64,000 bases of DNA, taken from Salvia splendens (Eukaryota > Streptophyta > Magnoliopsida > Lamiales > Lamiaceae). Location: contig NC_056049.1 of assembly GCF_004379255.2 (NCBI RefSeq), positions 682,001-746,000 of the forward strand. The letters run 5' to 3'. The translations under genes and the position numbers were made by a program. Of this stretch, positions 46,601 to 56,496 are shown piece after piece (the first letter of the stretch is position 1; each line of letters opens with the position of its first letter). A model generated the notes under the pieces. It was not told the origin of the DNA. It worked only from the letters and a program-made list of their open reading frames with translations, and made no database searches.

Positions 46601-48792
46601 ATGGAGAATGACGAATTCTTAAAAGAGTTAAATGTGGCGGTGAGGGTGGTTCACATGGCTTGCTCGCTCTGCGAAAAGGTGCAAAAGCAGCTGATTTCGA
46701 CCAACTCCGATCAAGTTAGGTCCAAGGATGATCACTCCCTCGTCACTGTCGCAGGTGCAAAATCATTGATTCTTAAATTGGGTATTCCTAATTCTTAATT
46801 TCGTTCCCATTTTAATAATAATATTAAAAAAATCAATGAATACATATAGATGTATTGTGGGTTGGTGGCGTGATTATTTGACCAAGTTAAAGATTCTTCT
46901 GAGAAATGGATGAATGTGGAGAATAGAAAAAGGAGAAACTATGTTTTTTTCAAGGTGGGAGAAGTTAATGTAGGCCTCTGTTGTTGTGTTCTTTAATTTA
47001 TCGTGTTTCTTTGGTTAACTTAATTTTGGACTCTGAGGAGCTTGATATTGGGAAATAAAGTAATCACGAATATAAACGAATAAACACGGAAATTGCTTAT
47101 GTAGTTCGATACTACGTTTGTGAGTGATGCACTATAATTTTTGGATGCAACTTAATACAAGTTTCGTCCTCATTCTCTAAGATGCTATCGTGATCAATTT
47201 GTGAATATGGAGCCGGAAAGGAAGTGAATCACTCCACGATCATGGCGTGCATTTTTTAGGCACAATGTGATTCCTATTGTTACTAGGATTATGGGATGCT
47301 ATATTGCATGTATAAAGTTCTCTCTCTTTGTTAGTTGTTTCCAAAAATTATTGTGAAATCTGGGTAAACAATTCTCGTGTTTATCTCATTTATATTCGTG
47401 ATTACTTGTGCTTAGTTTCCTACATTTTGTCCCAAATACTTTTTCTAACAGACTGGAGCGTGCAAGCAACGGTAAGTTGGATGCTCTCCAAAGCTATTGG
47501 TAGCCACATTTCCATTGTTGCTGAAGAAGATACTAAAAGTTTATCCAGGCCTGAATCATCATCTCTCTTGGCAAGGGTTGTCGATGTTGTAAATGAATGC
47601 TTGGGTGAGGCAACTAGGTTTGGTCTTCAGGGTCCCGATAACGTACTCAGTGCTTCTCAAGTTCTAGATGCAATCAGCCGATGTAGCTCCATTGGAGGGC
47701 ATACAGGCCGGCATTGGGTGCTTGATCCAGTTGATGGGACACTAGGATTTGTTCGTGGAGATCAGTATGCTATTGCCCTTGCTATGATTGATGGTGGGGA
47801 CGTCAAAATTGGAGTGCTCGGCTGCCCAAATTACCCTGTGAAGGACGATGGCTTAAAAAAGTATAGTCAGCAAAACCTTATCTTGTCGAATAAACCATCT
47901 GGGGAAGTAGGATGTGTGATGTACACAAGGAAAGGCAGCAGAAAAGCTTGGATGCAACCCTTAATTCATCGTGACGAGACTCTCGAGTGGCCAAATTCTG
48001 CAAAGCTTATTCGGGTTTCTTCCATTAGCAATCCTGCACTAGCAACATTCTGCGAACCGGTAGAAAAATCTAATTCGGATCACTTATTTGCTGCAGGAGT
48101 TGCCTGCAACGTTGGGCTGAGGTGTGCAAATGATTCTCTTAACTAATTGTAAATATTATATATACGCACACTATTGCTTGCTAGCTCTGGAATATGCATT
48201 TTGCTTCGAACGTGCTTGAAGTTTCCCAGCGAAGCTTGATCAGCTAGCCCCAAGCATGAAGTTTTAATACATTAATCTATTTCTGATGTGTAAATATTTT
48301 AAAATTATGCTGCTATATATAGGAGTTTCGTTTAAAATCTCACGTATTCTGTCAGAATTATAGTTCAATGTTTTTCGTTAAAATGATATCTCTATGTTCT
48401 TGTTCATTCTTGTTTTGTCTCCATTTTTGCAATCAAATTAGATTTGTTTTGAAGGATGATGCTAAACGGATGTCTCTTTTAATCGCAGAAAGAAGCCCTT
48501 GCGTGTTTACAGCATGGTTAAGTACGCTGCCATAGCTCGAGGAGAAGCTGAAATTTACATGAGATTTGCAAGCTCAACATATAAGGAGAAAATATGGGAT
48601 CACGCAGCAGGTGTTCTCCTCGTGCAAGAAGCTGGTGGTGTGGTCACTGACGCAGGAGGACACCCTCTCGATTTCTCCAAAGGAATATACCTGGAAGGGC
48701 TCGACAGAGGCATAATTGCTTGCTCGGGGCATCAATTGCATGAGAAATTAATCGGAGCTGTTTATGCTAGCTGGGAATCATCTAACTTGTAA
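46601..48792 (+). CDS. AHL: 3'(2'),5'-bisphosphate nucleotidase, AHL/HAL2-like
   Basis: There are three exons: 46601-46754, 47452-48121 and 48489-48792. Phases 1 and 2 join correctly, and the product is 375 aa. Inositol-monophosphatase-fold signatures are complete: the metal-binding acids VAEEDT (~74-79), LDPVDGT (~142-148) and the C-terminal WDHAAG (311-316). The enzyme removes the 3'-phosphate from PAP (and PAPS), relieving product inhibition of sulfotransferases; the family is lithium-sensitive and metal-dependent. No transit peptide is obvious, as in AHL and unlike organelle SAL1. The long tail match (KYAAIARGEAEIYMRFA, YLEGLDRGIIACSG, GAVYASWES) fits AHL (At5g54390) rather than SAL1 as I recall them. 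Intron 1 holds a 350-bp inverted-repeat insertion ending 44 bp before the splice acceptor. Confidence 0.92.
47058..47407. repeat. Inverted-repeat insertion in AHL intron 1
   Basis: The left arm (47058-47095) begins AAGTAATCACGAATATAAA. The right arm (47369-47407) is its reverse complement with about four mismatches over 38 bp. The interior carries an LTR-like motif, AATTGCTTATGTAGTTCG (~47091-47108), resembling that in the LTRs at 2.2 kb and 26.8 kb. It could be an LTR fragment or a foldback element. No clear target duplication was found. Confidence 0.6.
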
Positions 48793-49138
48793 CCTCTCTT
48801 CGAAAAAGAAACCAAACTGGATCTTGAGACTTAATGGAAGGTATGGCCAACCTTTCATAACTTTTGGTTTCGAAATTACTCGTATATAGTAATATATTTC
48901 ATGTTAATTGTGTTACTCCGTTTGCTTTGGTGATGATTTGGCCTCTTTTACGTAAGTGTCGGCTTCTTTCAGGGTGACGAAGTCGGTTGATGGAGTTGTT
49001 TGGTTCACTCCACCCAAGAGGTGAGTGACTGCAATTTCTTCAGAAAAACTCCGTCATTGTAGCTGCCGGAGTTTTAAGGATATTCAGTAGTTCTATGGTC
49101 ATTTTGTTGGAGAACTTATGCTTTAACATTGCTATATA

Positions 49139-49343
49139 CTCCCTCAGTCCACCATTAAATATCTCATTTTGCCATTTTGGTATTTCCGTGGTTAAGCATG
49201 TCTCATTTCACTTGCATATAATCATAAAACTATATAAAATTGAGCCTCACATTACATTCACCTTTTCCACATACATTCCTTCACATTTATAAAATCTGCG
49301 CGTGCCGATCTCAAACGGGACAATTAGTGGCGGGCGAATGAGT
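49139..49343. mobile_element. Stowaway-like MITE (family D)
   Basis: The left end is ACTCCCTCAGTCC and the right end AACGGGACAATTAGTGGCGGG (degraded). The interior, with runs such as TCTCATTTCACTT, is generally similar to the 54.9-kb copy. Boundaries approximate. Confidence 0.5.
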
Positions 49344-50212
49344 ATATCATCTAAAGAGTTTGGTAAAAGGAGAAAAAGATTTACAAGTTGTGCTAAATAC
49401 ATCGAGTTGCTACTAATGTGAAGGGAAGGGAGAGAGATATTGTAGTATGTAATGTTTTAGGAAGACCGGATGGAGAAACGGGTGGGCGTTGGCGTGAAGT
49501 TACGCCACCTCCACCCAGGCCTCTGGCTGGGCGGCGGCGTCAACGCTCTCCTCGCCATCTCTTTGCACCCTTCCCTTCCCCTAAACCTATTTTCCGGGCC
49601 TGCAGGCTGTGTCGTTGAAGCGCATCTCGAGATGCGACGAGAGCCGTTTTGAAGATGGAGCCTATTGTCGACGGCGGAGACCCGTGGCCTTGCTGGTGGC
49701 GGAAGACTTTTATCCATATTTTGTAGCAGATTTTCGAGGTGGTGGAATTGTGGGCAGAATGTGTAATGAATTTCATATATATAGTCTGGTTTGGGAGAAA
49801 GAATGCATTGAGTCGTAGGAAAGAAAGAATCGGACGCGACGAAAACACGGTTTCTAGTTGAACGTGTCAAACACCACAAGTTGGATTTGTTAAAAGCGCA
49901 CTTTGGTATCTTTCTATATTATTCAACATGGGAATATTAATATCTAAAACTATTTATATTTTTTTCAATTTTTTTTAAAAAGTTGGATTGGATTTTAGCA
50001 AAAGAAATTGCAAATGAGTAGGCACCAAAGCGACGTTGTTTTTGACATTAAGATTAGGTGTCGGGCCTAGGATTTGGGTTTGAGCAGCTACCAGTGGGCC
50101 TGAAATGGGTGGATTGGGCCTTAGAAGTCTATTACAGTTGAAAATGCACACATACCAAACAGGAAAGGGGGTTGGGTCGAATCGGGACAATAAGTGACAT
50201 AGTAGAATCAGA

Positions 50213-50409
50213 GGTGTTCGGTTTCTAAGATTGTATCCCAAGATTAAATATGTAGCGTGTTTGGTTTGTGAGATTAAAATCACACAACTCAGTCCTAGAT
50301 GAATAATAATGGGATAATTAGTCATAGCTAATCCCCTACGACTAAAATAATCTCACAACTCAATTCTAGATTATATCTTGATACTATTTTGTCTAGGAAA
50401 CCGAACACC
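50213..50409. mobile_element. MITE with GGTGTTCGGTTTC termini
   Basis: Left GGTGTTCGGTTTCTAAGA and right TCTAGGAAACCGAACACC are inverse over ~18 bp with one mismatch. The arms inside (GATTGTATCCCAAGAT / ATCTTG, TGAGATTAAAATCACACAAC / AATAATCTCACAAC) allow further folding. The family was not assigned because no clear target duplication was seen. Length 197 bp. Confidence 0.7.
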
Positions 50410-51544
50410 AAGATATTGAAGCTTATTATGTCGTACAAAAGATAGTGATTTAATTATTTTTACAAACAATCAACAATAGATTATTACATTTTAATACAAA
50501 GAAAAGGAGGTTTGGTGCTCAAGAAAGCAACAAAAAAGCATGTAAGAGAATGAAGCAAAAGGCAGGATTAAAGTGGAAAGACAGAGATACATTTCACATA
50601 TAATATGGCCCCAATGGTTATGCCAGTTGGGGAACATCACTTGCCACAGATGTTTCCATCATTAGATAAACTAAGTACTTTCTAATTTAGGTTATTTTAC
50701 TTTGTTGTAACTAGGATCAAGCCGATCCTCCATAGTCGACCCAAGGAGATAAAATGTAGGACTGGTGCTATGAGATTCAAAACCCATCATTATTCTTGGT
50801 CTTAAAATTTAGTCTTTTTAATTAGGATATCAGCCGATCAAGAATTCCACTTATCCAGTCCTAGTCAAACTAGCCATTAAATTAATTTGACAATCAATTA
50901 TATTGAGATTTTATATCTTCTTTTTTAGTTGGAAGTGGAACCATTCATTTGATCAATGCTAAGAAATAAATAGTGGCAAGATTGAATCATTGAGTTAACT
51001 TTTATTTAGATTGCGGAGATCGCCAGCAATAAAGAAAATAAAAGAATAAATGATGAAAAAGAAAGACACAAGAGTTGGCAAGATTGCCTATACCTATTAA
51101 ACTTGTGTCGGAACCAACACCATAATTTAAAAACATATCACACGAATGAGTATATATGTATAGACAATTATCATGCGAAAGAGTGTAACACGTGAAATTA
51201 ACTGCATTCGAAAAAAAATCATTTATGAAATTCAAATCTCAATAAAAAGATGCATTATCTATAGTAAATCTTCATGATCGAAGGGCTGATGATGGTGTTC
51301 CATTCTTAATAGTTAGGGGATTTCATTTGGACCATCTTCATATTCCATAGGTCGATTATCCGCTATCCTGAACGAAAAATATAGAAGAAGAAAGAATTTG
51401 ACATAAAAAATGAGAGAAACGAAATTAAAGAACAAAACAATTGATGACACGAAGCCATAAATCTTTTTTATCTAAGCAGTAAAAAACAATTCCTAAATCA
51501 TCTTTTTTCTTTTTATATAAACCATATAGTAGTATGTGTGTGTA

Positions 51545-52543
51545 CAGGGGCGGACACACGTGAGAAGAGGGTGGGGCTTAAGCCCTTACCCAATAAATTT
51601 TTTTTATGTTTTTATTTTGTAATTTTTTTGAAATTTTTGAATATTATCTACTTAGCCCTTACAAAACCAGTACCTATGAAGACTAAATCATTGGAAATTG
51701 TTGATGAGTGGGGCTGAATCTGAAATTCTGAAAATAGGTGAAGAAAGCAACAATGGTGGTAATGGTCTGAGGAGAAGGAAGAAGAAGAAAAGTAAATAGG
51801 TATTAAATAATATAATAATGATTAACAGATACGGACTTAAATGCCATGCCCCTTTTATTGTGCATTACTGTTTGTTAGATTAAAATATTGAGAATTTCAT
51901 GTAAGAGTGCCTATAGATATGCATAGGTGTAGGAGAATTACTAGCTTATAGTATAAAATTGATTTGAGTAAAACTATAATCAAAACAAATTCTTCTTTAA
52001 TTTAAAATTTTCATATACTATAACTAAGAAAATACTCCAAAATTAGTTACTATTAAGTTATTGGGCTTATCGGTGGCTGCCTTTGCTTGGTAATATTAAT
52101 TTTTTTGTCTATTTTTTAAATTTGATTATAAAAGATTTGTATTTCTAAAATTATTCATATTTATTTTATTAGGTGAAATTAATAATAAGAAAGTTTAATA
52201 TACAAGATTTTTTTATGAAAATTATTTATTTGAGTTTGAATGGTTTACCTTGAATGTTTTTCATGTAATGATACCTAACAAATTTAGAGTATTTAGTTGT
52301 TATAATTTAATAGATGGAATATATTTTTTGTTCGCAAACTTTGCCAAACTAATATTTTTGGTTTGTAAACTTTGAAAACATCTTTTGAGACCGGTCCACT
52401 TTAACTTAATACTCATTTAAGCTACTTTTTTTTTACTATTTCAAATTTTTTTGGTATAAAAATACCCTCAGGACCATGAAAAATAGAGCGAGTATCATTT
52501 ACAACATAGCCCTTACTGAAAAAAAATTCTGCGTCCGCCCCTG
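51545..52543. mobile_element. hAT-type non-autonomous element, 999 bp
   Basis: Termini CAGGGGCGGA and TCCGCCCCTG are exact inverses, flanked by a perfect 8-bp duplication TGTGTGTA (51537-51544 and 52544-52551). The length of the duplication and the CAGGG start fit hAT. The interior is AT-rich with no transposase frame. Just inside the left end lies GGGGCTTAAGCCC, a palindrome also found in the duplicated segment at 8.4-8.9 kb. Confidence 0.9.
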
Positions 52544-52913
52544 TGTGTGTAAAGTAACAATTGATGATTACATGGATGAACAATTAGATGACATACAATA
52601 TGTGATTATGCACTCATCAAGTCAGCCGCACGACCACGCTCCATGTATCATTAACAACCATGTTAATCCATATCCCAATTAAACTAACTAATTAATTAAC
52701 CCCACAACATAATTATGCACACCACCCAACCCTAATTCTCATCCCTGGACAAGTGGGGTGACCCCATTGGACCCAAAAAGACACAACCTTCCCACCCTTT
52801 CTTCACATTAACAACGCCTATCTATTCATATAAATACACATCCATCTTGTCATGAACATAAAACTATACCAAACTCTCGTCTTATCTCATATTGTATCTC
52901 ACTAATCAGATTG
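52544..52913. promoter_or_regulatory. Promoter and leader of the gene at 52914
   Basis: The stretch contains ACAAGTGGGG and a TATA-like CATATAAATACACA at ~52837-52850, 65-77 bp before the ATG. The transposon at 51545-52543 ends only ~370 bp upstream of the start codon, so its insertion may have displaced distal promoter elements. Inference only. Confidence 0.5.
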
Positions 52914-53531
52914 ATGGAGACTAATCGCCGGGCAAAACGTATCCCGTCCGGCGACATGTTCTCGTTCCTGGTCATAAACCAGGACGAGTTCGAATTCGGG
53001 AGCGTGGCATCCCCCGCCTCCCCGAACTCCCCAGCCGACCGCCTCTTCGCCAATGGGAAGCTTCTCCCGCATGCGTTCCCCGTGCAGGCGGGAAACGCCT
53101 TCTCCTACTACTCGTACTCGCGGTCGACCAGCCGCGCGAGTAGCAAGGACTACTCGTCGTTGATGTCGTCGCGGAGCAACAGCACCAACAGCAGGACCAG
53201 CACCAGCAGCAGCGCCCGCACGAGCACGAGCGACGCCTCGGAGAGGCGGCCGCTGCGGGCTCGTGACCATCACTACTACGGCGCCGGGAGGAGAGAGAGG
53301 GCTGTTAGGTCGCCGGTGGTGATGAGCTGTCAGTATCAGTATGGGGCGTCGCGGCGGTGGCAGCTGATCGCGGCGGAGCCGGCGCTGAAGCAGCGGGGAT
53401 CGCCGTCGTCCTCTGCGGCGAGTGATCAGAACGGCGCCGTTGCTGATCGGAAAGGGGCGAATAAATCGAAATCTAACTGGTTTAAGCGGGTTGTGACTGC
53501 ATGCCAAGAGTGCCATGCGATTAAGACATGA
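52914..53531 (+). CDS. Small serine-rich plant protein, membrane-associated kinase regulator-like
   Basis: A single-exon frame of 205 codons starts at ATG 52914, with a TATA-like box ~70 bp upstream. The N-terminal pattern FSFLVINQDEFEFGS, then SPADRLFANGKLLPHAFP, recalls the 'DFEF...SPADELF.NG.LLP' blocks of MAKR/BKI1-type proteins and other small plant regulators. The middle is Ser/Thr-rich and disordered. The C-terminus is basic and aromatic (RRWQLI, KSNWFKRVVTACQECHAIK), which could bind membrane or a partner. GC content is much higher than the flanks, typical of intronless plant genes. The gene itself looks real; the functional label is a guess from motif layout, and no enzymatic domain exists. 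Confidence 0.7.
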   Translation: METNRRAKRIPSGDMFSFLVINQDEFEFGSVASPASPNSPADRLFANGKLLPHAFPVQAGNAFSYYSYSRSTSRASSKDYSSLMSSRSNSTNSRTSTSSSARTSTSDASERRPLRARDHHYYGAGRRERAVRSPVVMSCQYQYGASRRWQLIAAEPALKQRGSPSSSAASDQNGAVADRKGANKSKSNWFKRVVTACQECHAIKT

Positions 53532-54466
53532 GGGTTTGGTCGGCGATTTGGGATTGTGAGGTTTTATGGAAATGGTGGAATTAAGGTTTGAGAATTTCAA
53601 TGGTGATTGAGTAAAGAGTATTTTGCTGATATGCATAAAGTTTGCGGACTTAACAAGTTTAAAAAAAAAAGAGTTTGAAGAAACGGTTCGATCCTCTAGA
53701 GATTCATGAATCGGGAACATGAAGTGTATAGATACAAATGGTCCAATGGGAGCAAGATTTTCGGGGAACATTTGGTTTCTGAGCAGAAGAATCGTTTTTA
53801 AATAGTATTCGGTCAATTATGTATTAATCAGAATTCGATTGATACGAGTTTGCCAACATAAAATGATATATATTTAAGCCACTTTGTTTGTTTTTGTCTG
53901 AGTCCGACGTAGATCCATTCACTCAGAGCGAATGAAGCTTATGTCGGGACGGAGTGCATTTCAAAAGGATTGGTCCGATGCAGATCCATTGACTCTAACG
54001 AGTCAAGCCTACATCGGGGGCCAAATAGGACTGGTTCAATTGATAACTCTTGATATTCGGGATTTAGGTGCTACTCTGCACTTTCTTTTGCTTTGATTTT
54101 GTAACATCAGACTTCTTTGAGAGCACCAATAATGATTCACTATTCTATTTATTATAACTTGCATTTCATTGTGTTCGAACGGTCAATTATTCATGACAAA
54201 CCGACACATGAGTCATTTAATTCAACGTGTCAAAAAATAGTCATCCCTAGTCATACTACATCAAACTACTCTGCGTAGCTACACAAACTGATTCATCATA
54301 ACATAAAGAAGTAAAAAATGATTTATTGTGCGATTTTTTTAACACATTTGGGAAGACAATGAATGACAAACCCCTCGCTATACACGGCTCGAGTTTTCTG
54401 CGATACTACTGCAAGAGAATCGACGGCAGCAGAGGAAACCGTACCACTACCACATGAAGCATCCAA
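53532..54466. other. Intergenic; twin hairpins
   Basis: Between two convergent genes. Two tandem, related hairpins lie at 53904-53947 and 53975-54017, 71 bp apart; each starts CCGA-G-AGATCCATT and closes with CATCGG/TGTCGG. The rest is AT-rich, including the 3' UTRs of both genes. Confidence 0.6.
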
Positions 54467-56333
54467 TTATTTAGCCATCGTCCTTTGTCCACCTCTTTGA
54501 TCGGGTTGCTTTGCCGGAGTCAATTTCCTAAATGAAGCATGCAGAAGCATGACTGCAGACGTATGAGTTAGTAAACAAGATCGTATGAATCACGAGAAGC
54601 CCGGGGAAGGACCAGCAGCGAGATAGCGAAGCAATGATTGTGAGTACATATATACCTGCAAAACTGACACCAGCAGCGCAGAATACGGCGAACTGGACAT
54701 TGGAAATAAACAGAATTACTGCTGCCACTGCAAGAAGTGAGCTCAGTCAATACTCCTATGGCGCATAATAGCAGACAAAGTTCGTTCTCGAACGAAAAAG
54801 AGATTATCAAAACATTCTCTCCAAATAGCAGACGACAAAAAACTATGTAACCTTATATTTAAAACAAAAAAGAACTGGCAAGATGAATAATCATTAATAC
54901 TCGCTCTGTCTCACGATAATTGACTAGTAAGTATTCCTTTTCTTGATGTCCCGAGGTTCCTCATTTGGCAAATAATCCTTGTCTCTCTTCATTTATTTAC
55001 TTTAATATCTCTTCACCCGACTCACTAAACACCACTTTTTTAATTCTCGTGCACAAAAGATGTCTCGCTTTATTGTGGGACCGGAGGGGGGATTGGTTCA
55101 ACAATGCTTACAAAGAAAATATTCGTCTCTAGAGGGTGTCGATACTCAATAGCAAAGAATTTGATGAGGAAGAGCACTATACTTTGGAGAAATTAAGGTG
55201 TAATGTGACTCAAATTAGCTATGTTCATTCACTAAGTTCTCCTAAGCTAGATAAACAATTCAAGATTTTACAATCCAAAAGGAAAGTCACGAATAGATGA
55301 AGATGATCAATATATGATTGGAATGGACACACTCGTGTACCAACTCAGGTTGTAACGCGTATTGGCTATCGAGAATCGAGTATGGTGACCATTTCCCGAG
55401 CCTATAATCCTCTCGGCAGCCTGAAAGACACGTTTGGCGGCCTCCCACAGCTTGATGCCGATGAAGTAAAATGTTTGATTTTGCAAAACATAAGCATGAT
55501 AATATACTCAAACAGCTTCTTGTTCATGTATCCCAGTACTAAAAAAATACGAAAGCGGCAAAATCAACTAACTCACAGCATTGAGCAATACGAATTAGAG
55601 CTTCTCTCAAGAGAGGGTATCCATCCGATCTCCATCGATCACCACTGAACCTAAATGCATCCCAAAGCGCCAAGCACGAAAGAAGACCAAAAAGAGCTAA
55701 AGGCAGCTGATACCTGCATTATATCAAACACTATGAGTGCAATTTGTGGTTTAACTCTCTCTAACCTATAATTCATGTTTCAATTGTTCAAATTCTTAAG
55801 CTTCAATTAGGAAAAAACGGTATTGCACAAATCTCCCCCAATTTAATTAGCTCAACAAATCCAGAAAATACACAACGAGAGAGACAAATTACTCACAGAG
55901 AGCAAGCGAAGAAGAGGAAGAAGAGGGTGGAGTAGTTGCGAGCGAACCGCTTGACGTTCTCGTGGACACGGAGGCGCGCCTGGGAGCGAGAGGACGGGAA
56001 CGAGTACGATTCGGAGGAGCCGAAGAAAGCCACAGTCCAGGGCGGCGTGTCACCGGAGAAATCGGTGGCGGCGAGCTTCGAGAAAGGGTTGAAGGTGAGC
56101 AGCGACAGCAGAGTCCAGACGCGGGAGAGGAATCGCGAGACGAGGAATGCTCCGCTGCTGCTAATTTTAGCTGTGGCTGATTCCGCGGCGGAATCAGATG
56201 GCTTCGCGGCTGTGGAGAGGCGATGGAGGTCGGTGGAGCGCTGGTCGACGATTTCGAGGTAGCCGGAGTCGCGGAGCCATGATTCGAATTCGGATTCGGG
56301 TACGCTTAGAGATAGCGGGTTCGGGTCGAACAT
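54467..56333 (-). CDS. PRA1H: PRA1 family protein, PRA1.H type
   Basis: Four exons in transcript order: 56333-55897, 55713-55577, 54727-54656 and 54552-54467. Phases fit and the product is 243 aa. The N-terminus (NPLSLSVPESEFESWLRDSGYLEIVDQR) and NPFSKLAATDFSGDTPPWT are specific to the PRA1.H branch. The PRA1 hallmark RLRVHENVKRFARNY (~120-134) precedes paired hydrophobic hairpins (LFFLFFACSL..., AVILFISNVQFAVFCAAG...). The tail is FRKLTPAKQP. PRA1 proteins are prenylated-Rab acceptors in ER/Golgi/endosomal membranes. Intron 2 holds a MITE (~54900-55090). The start codon lies 163 bp from that of the divergent PrmA-like gene. Confidence 0.93.
54900..55092. mobile_element. Stowaway-like MITE in PRA1.H intron 2 (family D)
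   Basis: The left end ACTCGCTCTGTCTCACGATAA and the right end TTATTGTGGGACCGGAGGGGG are degraded inverses. AT-rich interior, no coding potential. Boundaries approximate. Confidence 0.6.
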
Positions 56334-56496
56334 CTGTTTCGGGTTCGGTGACTTCTGTTTTTTTTTTGGGGAAGAAAGACTCTAGTTTTATTTACAGAAA
56401 ATAAATATTTTGATTCATTTCTATTTAAATTAAGTCGATATTTATCCCTCCAATCCCTATTCTCACTTCTCTCTCTGCAAACGACTATAACCGCCG
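56334..56496. promoter_or_regulatory. 163-bp bidirectional promoter (PRA1.H / PrmA-like)
   Basis: The two start codons diverge from this stretch, so both 5' UTRs and core promoters must fit in 163 bp or overlap the coding starts. The middle is AT-rich (ACAGAAAATAAATATTTTG, ATTTAAATTAAG) with pyrimidine-rich flanks (CTCACTTCTCTCTCTGC before the right-hand gene). No unambiguous TATA box; TATTTATCC at ~56438 is a weak candidate. Confidence 0.7.

Larger units (their letters stand above)
48793..51544. other. Intergenic; GC-rich relic and MITEs
   Basis: Two MITEs are listed separately. A GC-rich patch at ~49450-49700 contains a 60-codon frame (49470-49652, starting MEKRVGVGVKLRHLHPGLWL) that I could not assign. 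It may be an exon relic of a lost gene, and the in-frame context is too short to call a gene. The remaining DNA is AT-rich without genes. Confidence 0.45.

Noticed and set aside
52902..53816. 304-codon minus-strand frame opposite the gene at 52914
   Set aside because: A GC-driven shadow: the predicted protein is low-complexity Arg/Ala/Pro, while the plus frame has a TATA-like box, a proper start and structured motif blocks.
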